A stretch of DNA of 64,000 bases from Salinibacter sp. 10B (GCF_002954405.1 NZ_MQWC01000004.1:3102668-3166667); one strand, 5' to 3'; shown: positions 8,517-17,531, counted from the stretch's first letter. Numbers and translations are program-made. The notes: generated from the sequence alone by a model not told the origin.

Positions 8517-8891
8517 ATGTGCTCGTTTCCCCACGCCCCGTTCCACTCGTCAGACGCACCTCGAAAGGGCTTCCTGGCCCACCTCGTCACCTACCTCACG
8601 GTGAACATCGGACTTCTACTGATCAATCTGCTGACGACCCCCGACGTGATCTGGGCCATCTGGCCCCTGTTCGGGTGGGGCCTCGGCGTCCTTTCGCACG
8701 GCCTTCGTCTGTTGGCCAATGACACGTTCCCCTCGGTGTCGCCGTCCGGGCAGACGACCTCGACGGACACCCCCGACTGGACCCGCGTCGAGAAGCGGCT
8801 GCAAAACCTCGAAGCGATCGCGGCAGAGGAGGATCTGGAGGCCCCGCAGTCGTCGTCCGCCGCCTCCACGAGGACTGGAACCGCTCACTGA
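8517..8891 (+). CDS. 2TM-domain protein
   Basis: 124 aa from ATG 8517. The N-terminal half carries the 2TM domain pattern: a basic/aromatic start (KGFLAHLVTYLTVNIGLLLINLL), a short loop, then a second helix containing WAIWPLFGWGLGVLSHGL. The C-terminal half is polar with a short predicted coiled coil (RVEKRLQNLEAIAAEE). In Bacteroidota/Rhodothermota this module is often fused to or located near LytS-type kinases, and one lies 1.7 kb downstream. It is an inner-membrane protein of unknown role. The longer frame from 8403 lacks support. Confidence 0.75.
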   Translation: MCSFPHAPFHSSDAPRKGFLAHLVTYLTVNIGLLLINLLTTPDVIWAIWPLFGWGLGVLSHGLRLLANDTFPSVSPSGQTTSTDTPDWTRVEKRLQNLEAIAAEEDLEAPQSSSAASTRTGTAH

Positions 8892-9006
8892 ATGAAGGCC
8901 GCCGCTCACTGTTGGTCGCTCCGTTCACCGCGAGGTCCGTCCCCGCAGAATCCGTTTTTCTATAGCCTGCGAGTGATTGATCGCACACGCCACACCCCCC
9001 GATCCC

Positions 9007-10497
9007 ATGCAATCCTTCTTCGATGGACGCCGCTTCTCTCGTTCGTTCCTTTGTCTGATTCTTGCCGTCCCGCTCCTGTTCGTCGCAACCGGGCAGCGGA
9101 TCGTTCCCGTGGCGGCGTGGATCGCACCTGTTCTCCTGCTCCGCTTCGTACGCCAACAACCGGTTGCCCGGGGCTCCGCGCTGGTGGCCGTGGTGGCGAC
9201 CGGCGTCGTGTCCGTGACCTGGGCCGACATGGTGCCGTTCAGCGGCGCGTCGTTCTATGCTTTCACGGCGGGGCAAGGCCTTCTCTTCGCCCTTCCGTAT
9301 CTTGCCGACCGTTTCCTGGCGTCTCGTCTGTCGGGCTTGTGGGCGACACTCGTCTTTCCGGCGGCCGCCGTGACGGTGGAGTACGCCGCCTCGTTCGGCC
9401 CTTTTGGGACCTGGGGGAGCGCGGCATACACCCAACAGAACTTGGCGCTCCTCCAACTGACGTCCGTCACTGGCATCTGGGGGATTACCTTCCTCCTGCA
9501 CTGGACGGCCAGTGTGGGCAACGCGGTCTGGGAGGAGGGCATAGCGTCTCCGTCCGTGCAATGGGCGACCGGCCTGTGGGGCAGTCTGGTCGCCGCCACG
9601 CTCCTGTTCGGGGGCGCTCGACTCGCCTGGACTGCTCCCGCCCAAACCGTTCCTGTGGCGACGGTGGTGGGGCAGCACGATACCCGGTCCTTCTGGGCGA
9701 TCCGTCGGCAGGCACAGAGTCGTGCGACTGTGCGGGACTCGGCGCATGCCGTGCAACGAGACTACCTGCGTCGGGCTCGGCGGGCGGCCCGGATCGGCGC
9801 TGACCTCGTCACGTGGCCCGAATCCGCTGTGCCAGTGCCCCTCGAAGACACGTCTGCCTTCTTGGATCGCGCCCGCACGCTGGCCGCCGACCACGAGGTG
9901 TACCTCGCGATGGGCGTCAACGTGTTTCCCCGATCTGGGTCGGACCGCCGGCTTCGAAACAAGGTCGTCTGGATTGGGCCGGACGGGACCGTACGGGCGG
10001 AAGGCCTCAAGACGCACCTCGTGCCGGGCGAGCCCGGGCGGGCCGGAACCGGCACGCTTCCGATCGTCTCGGCGGCAGGAACGTGGTCAAGCGTCGTGTG
10101 CTTTGATCTCGACTTCCCGTCCCTCATCCGGCAGGCCGGTCGGAAGGACGTGGACCTCCTCGTGGCGCCCTCCAACGACTGGTCGGCCGTTGCCGAGCGG
10201 CACGCGCACATGGCCCGCATTCGGGCGATCGAGAACGGCACCGCGCTTCTCCGCCCCACGTCCAATGGCCTCACCCTCGCGACCGGTCCGTGGGGGCGAA
10301 CCCATGCCCGAGCGAACCACTTTACCACCAAGGAGCACGTGCAAATGGCGCACCTCCCCGCGGAGGGGACATCGACGGTGTACGCAGCCCTCGGGGACAT
10401 CTTCGCCTGGGGCTCCGGGTTGGGGCTGATTTTGCTGGCCGGCGGCGCGTACGTGCGATCCGGACGGTGCCGAGGGGCGTCGCCCGCCGCCTCCTGA
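9007..10497 (+). CDS. lnt: Apolipoprotein N-acyltransferase
   Basis: 496 aa from ATG 9007. The first ~215 residues hold several transmembrane helices and the second half is a carbon-nitrogen hydrolase domain. The catalytic triad is visible as Glu272 (TWPES), Lys335 (GLKTHLVPGE) and Cys365 (VVCFD). A final membrane helix (WGSGLGLILLAGGAYV) closes the protein. This is the Lnt architecture, which N-acylates the lipoprotein N-terminal cysteine at the periplasmic face of the inner membrane. The segment around the cysteine departs from the textbook CYE, so function as Lnt is likely but not certain. The window encodes several lipoproteins that would need it. Confidence 0.82.
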   Translation: MQSFFDGRRFSRSFLCLILAVPLLFVATGQRIVPVAAWIAPVLLLRFVRQQPVARGSALVAVVATGVVSVTWADMVPFSGASFYAFTAGQGLLFALPYLADRFLASRLSGLWATLVFPAAAVTVEYAASFGPFGTWGSAAYTQQNLALLQLTSVTGIWGITFLLHWTASVGNAVWEEGIASPSVQWATGLWGSLVAATLLFGGARLAWTAPAQTVPVATVVGQHDTRSFWAIRRQAQSRATVRDSAHAVQRDYLRRARRAARIGADLVTWPESAVPVPLEDTSAFLDRARTLAADHEVYLAMGVNVFPRSGSDRRLRNKVVWIGPDGTVRAEGLKTHLVPGEPGRAGTGTLPIVSAAGTWSSVVCFDLDFPSLIRQAGRKDVDLLVAPSNDWSAVAERHAHMARIRAIENGTALLRPTSNGLTLATGPWGRTHARANHFTTKEHVQMAHLPAEGTSTVYAALGDIFAWGSGLGLILLAGGAYVRSGRCRGASPAAS

Positions 10498-10601
10498 TCA
10501 CGCCCGGTGTTTCCCGGCCCTCTCCCTCGGGCGTGCGTGAACGGGGAGGGGCGCGCGAGCACAGCGCATTTTGGTCTTTTCTCGGTTTGACCCCTCCATC
10601 C

Positions 10602-11696
10602 ATGTTCACCGACATCCGCAATACCCTTCCAGGTGTCCGACGCCTCGGCCAGCAGATCGGGCTCATGCTCGGGGTGGCCCTCCTCATCGGGACGTTCCTC
10701 TTTCACGTCTGGACGGGACTGGGGGAGCTGCCGGAGCGCTGGCCCACTCTGCTCTGGAACGTGTACTTCTCGCTCGTCTACACGGTGATCATTTTTACCA
10801 GTGTGCGGGTTGCGATCGCCGTGCTCCGGGCCCACGTGCCCCTTCGGTCGCGGCGGGACGTCGCCCTGCATGTGGGCGGTCTCTCAGTGACGACGGTCGG
10901 CGCGTACGGGCTTGCCACGGCGTTCTGCCGGGTGCTCCATCCTGCCTTCAGCGTGCGGTGGCAGGTGCTGGTGATCACGGCCACCATCACCTTCATGGTG
11001 TCCCTCATCTGGAGCGCCTTCTCGTACATGGGGGCGTTTTACCGACAGCTCCGCAAGGCGGAGGCCGCCCGCTACGAGGCCCGGCTGGAGGCGCTCCGTG
11101 CCCAAATTAATCCACACTTTCTGTTCAACGCCTTCAACTCGATTGCGGCCCTCGTTCGCACCCGGCCCGACGAGGCCGAGATGGTCGTGGAGGACCTGTC
11201 CGACCTCTTCCGGTACACGCTGCGCGCCTCGAAGGACGACGCCGCTACACTGGCGCAGGAGGTGGAGGCGGCCCGGCGCTACCTCGCCGTTGAGAAGGCG
11301 CGCTTCCGGGACCGGCTCACGGTGACGATTGACGTGCCCGACCGCCTCCGGTCCGTCTCGATGCCCAGCATGACCCTCCAGCCGCTCGTCGAGAACGCGG
11401 TAAAGCACGGCGTAGGAGGAACCGCCGACGCGTGCACCGTGACGGTCATGGCTGAAGAGATCGACGATATGCTCGTGCTTCGCGTGCAGGACACCGGCCC
11501 CGGCTTCAGTACTGTCGACCTCGACGACGTGCTCGACGAGGGCACCGGCCTCGCAAACGTGCGCGAGCGACTGCGTCTCTTCTTCGGCGACGCGGCCCGG
11601 ATGCGTCTCCAAGCCCAGGGTGTGGAGCTCCGCCTGCCCCTGCACGACGAGGAGGCCTCCCCCGGTGGCAGAGGTGCCGTGGTCGAAGCCGGGTAG
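10602..11696 (+). CDS. LytS-type sensor histidine kinase
   Basis: 364 aa from ATG 10602; the longer upstream frame has no support. Four hydrophobic segments (residues ~15-150) are followed by the His_kinase motif QINPHFLFNAFNSI and an HATPase domain with N-box LVENAVKHGV and G-box DTGPGF / GTGLANVRERL. It is an inner-membrane kinase. The next gene, 90 bp on, is its LytTR response regulator, so the two form a YehU/YehT-like pair. The spacer between them contains a 14-bp tandem repeat. Confidence 0.92.
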   Translation: MFTDIRNTLPGVRRLGQQIGLMLGVALLIGTFLFHVWTGLGELPERWPTLLWNVYFSLVYTVIIFTSVRVAIAVLRAHVPLRSRRDVALHVGGLSVTTVGAYGLATAFCRVLHPAFSVRWQVLVITATITFMVSLIWSAFSYMGAFYRQLRKAEAARYEARLEALRAQINPHFLFNAFNSIAALVRTRPDEAEMVVEDLSDLFRYTLRASKDDAATLAQEVEAARRYLAVEKARFRDRLTVTIDVPDRLRSVSMPSMTLQPLVENAVKHGVGGTADACTVTVMAEEIDDMLVLRVQDTGPGFSTVDLDDVLDEGTGLANVRERLRLFFGDAARMRLQAQGVELRLPLHDEEASPGGRGAVVEAG

Positions 11697-11710
11697 CCTG
11701 CTGTATGGTG

Positions 11711-11755
11711 TTGCGTATTTCGTATTGCGTATTTCGTATTGCGTATCGAGTATTG
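11711..11755. repeat. 14-bp tandem repeat (3.2 copies)
   Basis: The unit TTGCGTATTTCGTA occurs at 11711-11724 and 11725-11738 and, with two changes, at 11739-11752, followed by a partial TTG. It lies entirely in the spacer between the kinase and response-regulator genes. A related run (CGTATTGCGTAATGCGT) occurs at 36064-36080, so it is probably a dispersed low-complexity intergenic repeat rather than a gene-specific operator. Confidence 0.8.
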
Positions 11756-11786
11756 TACGTCCATTGACATCTCTCCGAGAAACGAC

Positions 11787-12536
11787 ATGCCCCTGCGCTG
11801 CTTGCTCGTCGACGACGAACCACTGGCCCGCGACCGCCTGCGCGATCTGCTCAATGAAGCTGAGGCCGACGTTGCGGTGGAGGCCGAGGCCGGTGGGGGG
11901 AAGGAGGCCGTGTCCCTGATCCACGAGCACGAGCCCGACGTCGTCTTTCTCGACGTGCAGATGCCGGTGCTCGACGGGTTCGACGTGGTCGACCTGCTTC
12001 CGGAGGCGCGGCCTCACATCGTCTTTGTGACGGCCTACGACGAGTACGCCCTTGAGGCCTTCGAGGTGCACGCGCTGGACTACGTCACCAAGCCGGTGCG
12101 GCTCGACCGACTCAACAAGACCCTGAACCGCCTGACGGACGCGTTGGCGGATCAGCAGCGCGCGGAGCAGGAGAAGCTCGAGAACCTCCGCGATGCTCGG
12201 CACGATCAGGCCCTGAAACGACTCACGGTGCACGTCGGGCGGCGCCTCCGCGTGGTGCCGCTCGAAAATGTCCGATGGATTGAGGCCGACGATGGGTTCG
12301 TCTTTGCGCATACCGAGGACGGGCGGTACCGAACGGACTTCACCCTCGGCGAGCTCGACGATAGGCTTCCCGCCGACGACTTCGTTCGGACCCACCGCTC
12401 CTCGATCGTCAACCTTGCGGCGGTGTACGAGCTGGTGCCCGAGCCCGCCGGCACGGCGACGCTTCGGCTTGAGGACGGGACGGAGGTGAAGGTGGCGCGG
12501 CGGCGGACCGAGGACGTGAAGGACGCGCTGACCTGA
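11787..12536 (+). CDS. LytTR-family response regulator
   Basis: 249 aa from ATG 11787. The receiver domain (residues 1-120) has the acidic pocket (LLVDDEPLARDRL), the phospho-acceptor aspartate in VVFLDVQMPV, and the conserved Thr and Lys (FVTAYDEYALEAF; DYVTKPV). A LytTR DNA-binding domain fills residues ~150-249 (VENVRWIEADDGFVFAH; FVRTHRSSIVNLAAV). It is the cognate partner of the kinase ending 90 bp upstream. Targets are unknown; LytTR proteins bind direct repeats in promoters. Confidence 0.93.
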   Translation: MPLRCLLVDDEPLARDRLRDLLNEAEADVAVEAEAGGGKEAVSLIHEHEPDVVFLDVQMPVLDGFDVVDLLPEARPHIVFVTAYDEYALEAFEVHALDYVTKPVRLDRLNKTLNRLTDALADQQRAEQEKLENLRDARHDQALKRLTVHVGRRLRVVPLENVRWIEADDGFVFAHTEDGRYRTDFTLGELDDRLPADDFVRTHRSSIVNLAAVYELVPEPAGTATLRLEDGTEVKVARRRTEDVKDALT

Positions 12537-12688
12537 GTGCCCGTGGAGGGAGAGCGACGGTCTTATCCTCCTCAGGTTCTCCGTCCCCCCTTGGCTCTCC
12601 TTTAAGGGCCGCCACCGTATCCGCGGCCTCCCTGACTGCGCCCGCTCGATCCCTGCGAGCGCTGTGAGGCCTGCGCGTTGATCGAGAG

Positions 12689-14368
12689 TTAGGCCTCGCA
12701 GCTGCGGCACGCCAGCAGGTCGCGCGAGAAGCTCTGCGCTGCGTTCACGCCGTTCTGGTAATAGAGCGACTTCACGCCCTTCTGCCACGCTTCCACGTAG
12801 AGCCGGTTGATGTCTTTCACGGGCGTGGACTTCGGGTCGATGGCGAGGTTGAGGCTCTGCGACTGGTCGATGTGCTTCTGGCGACCGGCTGCCTGATCGA
12901 TAATCGCCATCTGGCTGATCTCGCTGAACGTCTTGAACACGTCCTTTTCCCGATCGGACAGGAAATCAAGGTGCTGCACCGAGCCGTCGCGCAGGGCAAT
13001 CTGCTCCCAGACGTCGGCCGTGTCCTCGCCCTTCTTTGCCAGCAGGTCCTTCAGATACGGGTTTTTGTAGGTCACCTTCATCTTGGCCCGGTCCTGCACG
13101 AAGTAGTTGCTCTTAATCGGCTCAATGGACGGCGAGACCTGCCCGAGGATGAAGCTGGACGATTTCGTGGGGGCCACGGCCATTGTGGTGGCGTTGCGGC
13201 GCCCGTAGCCCTCCAGCACCTCGGGTTCGCCAAAGCGGTCGGCCAGCTCGCCAGAGGCGGCGTAGGACCGGTCCTTGATCGTCTTGGCGATCTCGGCTCC
13301 TTTCAGGCTCGCCTCCGTGGACTCAAACGGAATCATGTTCGACTGCAGGTACGAGTGCCAGCCCAGGATGCCGATGCCAATGGCGCGGTGCCGCTTCGCA
13401 AAGCGCACCGTTCGCTCCATGTGCTCCATTCCCTCGGCCCCCTCGATAAACTCCTGCATCACCGCGTCGAGAAAGTAGGTCAGCGTCTCCACGGCCTCGG
13501 TATTCTTCCACTCGTCGTAGTGCAGCGCATTCATGGACGAGAGGCAGCAGACGAAGCTCTCGTCGGGTCCGGCGGGCAGGGCGATCTCACTGCACAGGTT
13601 CGAGGCCTTCACGTCGTAGCCCTTGTCCTTGTAGACCTGCGGTCGTCCCCGCTGGATGTTGTCGCGGAAGAGGATGTACGGAATGCCGAGGTTCATACGA
13701 CTCTCCACCACCTGCGCCCACCGCTCGCGCTTCTCCGGGTCCCCGTCGATCATGGCCTGCATCCAGTCGTCACCCACGACAATGCCGTACATCATCGTCT
13801 GGATGGCGTCACCCTCCGTCTGGATGTTGAGCCACTCCTCCACGTCCGGATGCTCAATGTCGATGTACCCGGCAAAGTGGCCGCGTCGCGTCTCGCCCTG
13901 GCTTACGACATTGATGATCTTGTCGAAAAGCTGGGCGAACGGGTAGGTGCCGTTCGACGTGCCGTTGTTGCTGATGGGGGCGCCGCGCGGGCGGAGATCG
14001 CCAAAGTAGCCGCTCGTGCCGCCGCCGACCTTCGTCATCATCCCCACCTCGGCGTGCGTGTCGAGGATTGATTCCATCGTGTCGCCGATGTAGGAGCCGA
14101 AGCACGAGATCGGCAGGCCGCGGTCGAGGCCGAGGTTGGCCCACACGGGCGAGGCCAGCGAGTAGTAGCCGCGCGCCATGTACTCGTAGAACCGGTCCGC
14201 AAAACCGTCCATCTTAAGGATCGACTCGGCGTGCTCAGCGATCTCGCGGACGCGCTCTTCCGGCCCGGTATCGTCCAGCAGATAGCCGCGATGAAGGAAG
14301 GTGCGAGCCTCGTCGTTGAGCCAGGAAAAGTCGGGCGAGGTGGTGGGGCGAGACAGGGTTTTAGGCAT
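12689..14368 (-). CDS. nrdA: Class I ribonucleotide reductase, alpha subunit (short, no ATP cone)
   Basis: 559 aa from ATG 14368. It reduces ribonucleoside diphosphates together with NrdB. Visible catalytic elements are Cys89 (LPISCFGSY), the NLCSEIALP cysteine/glutamate pair, the following cysteine in FVCCLSSMNAL, the radical-relay tyrosines in SLYYQNGVNAA, and the C-terminal thiol pair CRSCEA. It is about 200 residues shorter than E. coli NrdA because the N-terminal ATP-cone is absent, which implies no ordinary dATP feedback inhibition through that domain. It lies 130 bp downstream of nrdB in the same direction, under the cobalamin riboswitch. Confidence 0.93.
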   Translation of the reverse strand: MPKTLSRPTTSPDFSWLNDEARTFLHRGYLLDDTGPEERVREIAEHAESILKMDGFADRFYEYMARGYYSLASPVWANLGLDRGLPISCFGSYIGDTMESILDTHAEVGMMTKVGGGTSGYFGDLRPRGAPISNNGTSNGTYPFAQLFDKIINVVSQGETRRGHFAGYIDIEHPDVEEWLNIQTEGDAIQTMMYGIVVGDDWMQAMIDGDPEKRERWAQVVESRMNLGIPYILFRDNIQRGRPQVYKDKGYDVKASNLCSEIALPAGPDESFVCCLSSMNALHYDEWKNTEAVETLTYFLDAVMQEFIEGAEGMEHMERTVRFAKRHRAIGIGILGWHSYLQSNMIPFESTEASLKGAEIAKTIKDRSYAASGELADRFGEPEVLEGYGRRNATTMAVAPTKSSSFILGQVSPSIEPIKSNYFVQDRAKMKVTYKNPYLKDLLAKKGEDTADVWEQIALRDGSVQHLDFLSDREKDVFKTFSEISQMAIIDQAAGRQKHIDQSQSLNLAIDPKSTPVKDINRLYVEAWQKGVKSLYYQNGVNAAQSFSRDLLACRSCEA

Positions 14369-14498
14369 AAACGGAGGAGCGAGAAAGGTTGAGCAAGCAT
14401 GTGGAAGACGTAGGAACGACCGGCACTGAGGCAGCATGACCTCGTTTCACTCGGCCCCCGGTCTCGTCCCTACGAGAGGAAAAATGCAATGCGCTAGA

Positions 14499-15473
14499 TC
14501 AGAATAGATCGTCCCCGCTCACGCTCTGCGTCATCTTGGAGTAGCTGGTGGAGCGTTTTGAGAAGAAGTCGTTGCCCTTCGTGAGCAGAATCTCCTCGTA
14601 GAACCAGCGGGTTTCGTCGAGCCGCTCCGGGTCGACCTCGAAGATCGGATTCACGTCTACATTCTTCAGCGAGCGGTTAAACTTGTCGCGCAGGAAGGCG
14701 TCCACGACCGGACGGGGCAGAAAGTCCAGCTCGCCCTCCGCAAAGATCCAGTCGAGGACCCGCTGCTCCGCGTCGTGGGCGCGCCGACAGGCGTCCTGCA
14801 CTTCGCGCTCAAACGCGGGCCCAAACCACTCGGGGTGCTCCTCGCGGATGACGTCGATCAGCTCCACCCCGAAGAGGCCGTGGATCTGCTCCTCCTTGGA
14901 GGTGGCCTCGACCGCATTGGCCACGCCCTTAAACCGCTTCTCGTACTTGTCGAACGAGAGCATGATGAGGAACTGGCTGAACAGGCTCACGTGCTCGATG
15001 AAGATCGAGAAGAGCAGGATGGCCTGGGCGAAGTCGCGGTCGTTTCCGGTCTCGATGCCCTCCAGCGCGGCGTTGAGGTACTGCACCCGGTCGTGCAGGG
15101 CCGGGATGTCTTCGATCTGCTCGAAGCGATCGCTCAGGCCCAGCAACTCCAACAGATGCGAATAGGCATCCAGGTGGCGCACCTCGCTCTCGGCGAAGGT
15201 CATGCCGACGGCCCCGACCTCCGGTACCGGCAGCCGGTCGTAGAGGTCGGCCCAGAAGGTTTTCACCGCGACCTCCACCTGCGCGATCGCGAGCATCGTC
15301 TTTGTGATGACGCTGCGCTCGGCGTCGGTACAGTTGACGCGGAAGTCCTGCACGTCGCCCTCAAAGTTGAACTCGTCGTGCACCCAGTACGACTGCCGGA
15401 TGGCCGTCTTGAATTCCAGCAGATGCGGATACTCGTAGGGCTTGAGGTTAACGCGCTCGTCGAAGATGGACAT
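14499..15473 (-). CDS. nrdB: Class I ribonucleotide reductase, beta subunit
   Basis: 324 aa from ATG 15473. Upstream in-frame codons run through the riboswitch and are rejected as coding. Ferritin-like helices carry probable dimetal ligands: a Glu in IAQVEVAVKTF, the ESEVRHLDAY segment with Glu, His and the radical tyrosine equivalent to E. coli Tyr122, IEHVSLFSQF, and SKEEQIHGLFG. The first ligand looks like Glu rather than Asp. The C-terminal tail (SVSGDDLF) fits the alpha-docking peptide. It supplies the radical for NrdA, and the pair is oxygen-dependent and B12-independent. Confidence 0.93.
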   Translation of the reverse strand: MSIFDERVNLKPYEYPHLLEFKTAIRQSYWVHDEFNFEGDVQDFRVNCTDAERSVITKTMLAIAQVEVAVKTFWADLYDRLPVPEVGAVGMTFAESEVRHLDAYSHLLELLGLSDRFEQIEDIPALHDRVQYLNAALEGIETGNDRDFAQAILLFSIFIEHVSLFSQFLIMLSFDKYEKRFKGVANAVEATSKEEQIHGLFGVELIDVIREEHPEWFGPAFEREVQDACRRAHDAEQRVLDWIFAEGELDFLPRPVVDAFLRDKFNRSLKNVDVNPIFEVDPERLDETRWFYEEILLTKGNDFFSKRSTSYSKMTQSVSGDDLF

Positions 15474-15643
15474 AGGGCTGCGCTCGTGACATAGAAAAAG
15501 CCTTCGGACGCCGGACGCGTCACGAAGGCAGCAGAGCGCAGAAGAAGTGTAGGAAGCCAGATGGGCTGTCGAAAACCATCGTTCGGGAACGACGGGGGCT
15601 CCGGACAGCCACACCAGCAATACACTCCACGTCGCGGACCGCA

Positions 15644-15694
15644 GCCCTATGACGCGTAGGGCGGATTGAGCTCTCTGCTCGGGCAGAGAGGCTC
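15644..15694 (-). promoter_or_regulatory. Two hairpins between B12 aptamer and nrdB (possible expression platform)
   Basis: Going 5' to 3' on the minus strand, a strong stem pairs plus-strand 15668-15678 with 15683-15694 (GAGC..TCTCTGC type arms). A second stem pairs GCCCTA with TAGGGC (15644-15662). Neither is followed by a clear T run, so whether regulation is transcriptional or acts at translation is unresolved. Confidence 0.45.
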
Positions 15695-15717
15695 GAGGAT
15701 GGGTCGCTCTCCAAGCG

Positions 15718-15802
15718 GGCATTCGGACTGTGACCGTTGCGCGACAGTGCCGGACTTTCACCGGGCTTTCCCCGAGACGCACCCGATAGTGATCGGAATG
15801 CC
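15718..15802 (-). ncRNA. Cobalamin (AdoCbl) riboswitch upstream of nrdBA
   Basis: Read on the minus strand, the region contains the hallmark cobalamin-riboswitch core in order: GGTGC, GGGGAAA, CCGGTGAAAGTCCGG, CACTGTCGCGCAACGGT, and a B12-box-like GTCCGAATGCCCGC. The closing helix is visible: plus-strand GGCATTC (15718-15724) is complementary to GAATGCC (15796-15802). It sits 245 bp upstream of nrdB. In Streptomyces an AdoCbl riboswitch represses the B12-independent class I reductase when B12 allows the class II enzyme to work; the same logic is inferred here. Confidence 0.9.
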
Positions 15803-16025
15803 GCCGCGCCACGACAGCGCGGCCTCGAAGAGGACGGGATGTTGCTAGAATGTGCCCGTCACGGTAGGACTCGACGCCGGAAATGTCAAGCTTCCACCCA
15901 TCGGCCTCTGTTATTGCGCCCGGGGAAAACGGTTGTCGAGTCGGGCGTACGGCGATTTCTACGAGGAATTCCCGTTTTTGTGAAGATCTGGAATCGACAC
16001 AAAACGGGCAGAGCGGGAGCTGCGC

Positions 16026-17531
16026 TTATGTCTCCATGGGGGCGGCCGTGTGTGGGTACATGTTGGAAATCGGAGGAGCGAAGAGGCCAACCTCATTGAA
16101 CGGCGCAATCGCGTCCTGCACGAATGAAGCGTAGTCCGTTTCCGCATCCGGTGCCCCTGCATTTCTGGGGAGATGTTGATGCGCTTGACGGGCAGCAGTT
16201 TGCAGGGCCTCCTCGTGGGCACAGAGGAACGTGGGCGGATCGTCGGGCACGCCGTCCGTATCCGCCCGACGGCGCTCGTAGGTGGTGGCGGCGGCAAAGT
16301 AGAGCATCGTACTAGCCGTCCACGCCTCGAATGACGGGAGCGCATCGTAGCAGAGGCGCACCAGATCGTCGACGAAGCGAAGCTCTTGCCGAACGGCCCT
16401 GCTGTAGTGCTGAAGAGCGGAAGCAGGCGGGGCCGGGCCATGTTGCTCGAAGAGACGAGCCAGCCGCTCGATCCCGCTCAGCGTGTGGGCGATACCGGTG
16501 CTGTGCAGCGGGTCGACGAATCCGGCCGTGAAGGGCAGCAGCGCCCACCCCGGCCCGGCCGCCTGATCCACGAGGCGCTGCAGCCGCCCGGTGCGGACGA
16601 TCTGGCTCGGGGGATCGATGATCTGGGCAGTCGCAAATCGATCAGCGAGCGTCGGATAGTCGTGCAGGTGCGCTCGCCACTCCTCTGGTGGAGACGCATC
16701 AGACGGAAACGGATGCGCTTTGGCGTCCAGAACGAGCCCTGCGCTCACCCGACCGTCGTCGAACCGCAGTTCCCAAAGCCATCCGTCGTCGAGAATGTGG
16801 TGGAGGGCCGCCTCGTCCGCCGGAAACGGATGGTCCGACGTCCGACCGCCGCGCTCGGCAAGCCACTCGTTCCAGCGGGGTAAATCTTGAAAGTGGGCGT
16901 AGAGCGCTCGGGAGTGCGTGTGTAGTGCCTCGTCTTTCTCGGCAAATCCGAGGGACGGAAGCAATTGGCCCCCACCCGTCGCGTCAATCACAACATCTGC
17001 CGTGCACTCTACCGGCTCCTCCTTGTGTTGTCCCTGCACGCGCCATCGTTCATTCCGCTCCACATCGGTCACGGTCGTGTTCTCCCACAGCGGAATGCCC
17101 GCCGATCGCACCTCGTCGGCCAGGAACGCATCGACGTCGGCCCGGAGCCACTGCGTATCCGCGTGGTACGGGTCGCTGCTCGCGGCCACCAGCAGCTCGT
17201 TGGCGTGTGTAGGGTCGGGGGCAAACGGCTCCCCGCGCCGGTGGCGGAAATAGCTGAACCCGCGCTTCCGCCCGCCGGTGACGTCCGGGTACGTTTCGCG
17301 CCAGGGGCCGTGCGCCGACAGCGGCTCTAAGCGGGGCAAGTCATAGCGGGTGGCCAGAGCGCGCAGGATCATGTTGGCCGTCGGCGTCGACGATTCTCCG
17401 ATCGCAAATCGCGGATGCTCGGCCCGGTCCAACACGACCGGCGCTAGGCCGATGCGGTCGAGCACCAGCGCCATGATGCAGCCCCCGAAGCCGGAGCCGA
17501 GAATCGCTACGTCGGCGTCGAGCCTTTCCAT
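16026..17531 (-). CDS. Flavin-dependent halogenase-like FAD monooxygenase
   Basis: 501 aa from ATG 17531; a longer start at 17597 overlaps the upstream stop codon. The N-terminal FAD-binding motif is GSGFGG (12-17). The family-typical PRFAIGESSTP (40-50) follows, a lysine at 89 sits where the catalytic Lys of tryptophan halogenases is found, and FVDPLHSTGIAHTL resembles the conserved FVDPLxSxG of the fold. The diagnostic WxWxIP is present only as GWLWEL (250-255), so halogenation itself is uncertain. It could be a hydroxylase or oxidase of the same fold. It is the last gene of a three-gene minus-strand cluster with the radical SAM and Asn-synthase-like genes. Confidence 0.78.
   Translation of the reverse strand: MERLDADVAILGSGFGGCIMALVLDRIGLAPVVLDRAEHPRFAIGESSTPTANMILRALATRYDLPRLEPLSAHGPWRETYPDVTGGRKRGFSYFRHRRGEPFAPDPTHANELLVAASSDPYHADTQWLRADVDAFLADEVRSAGIPLWENTTVTDVERNERWRVQGQHKEEPVECTADVVIDATGGGQLLPSLGFAEKDEALHTHSRALYAHFQDLPRWNEWLAERGGRTSDHPFPADEAALHHILDDGWLWELRFDDGRVSAGLVLDAKAHPFPSDASPPEEWRAHLHDYPTLADRFATAQIIDPPSQIVRTGRLQRLVDQAAGPGWALLPFTAGFVDPLHSTGIAHTLSGIERLARLFEQHGPAPPASALQHYSRAVRQELRFVDDLVRLCYDALPSFEAWTASTMLYFAAATTYERRRADTDGVPDDPPTFLCAHEEALQTAARQAHQHLPRNAGAPDAETDYASFVQDAIAPFNEVGLFAPPISNMYPHTAAPMET

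Noticed and set aside
11711-11755. Possible CRISPR repeat
   Set aside because: The 14-bp units are directly adjacent without unique spacers, so this is a simple tandem repeat.
10884-12788. 634-aa open frame antisense to the LytS/LytTR pair
   Set aside because: It is the GC-driven shadow of two genes with clear domains on the plus strand and has no family resemblance.
15474-15812. 113-residue N-terminal extension of NrdB
   Set aside because: It would translate the cobalamin riboswitch and its hairpins; the conserved protein starts at 15473.
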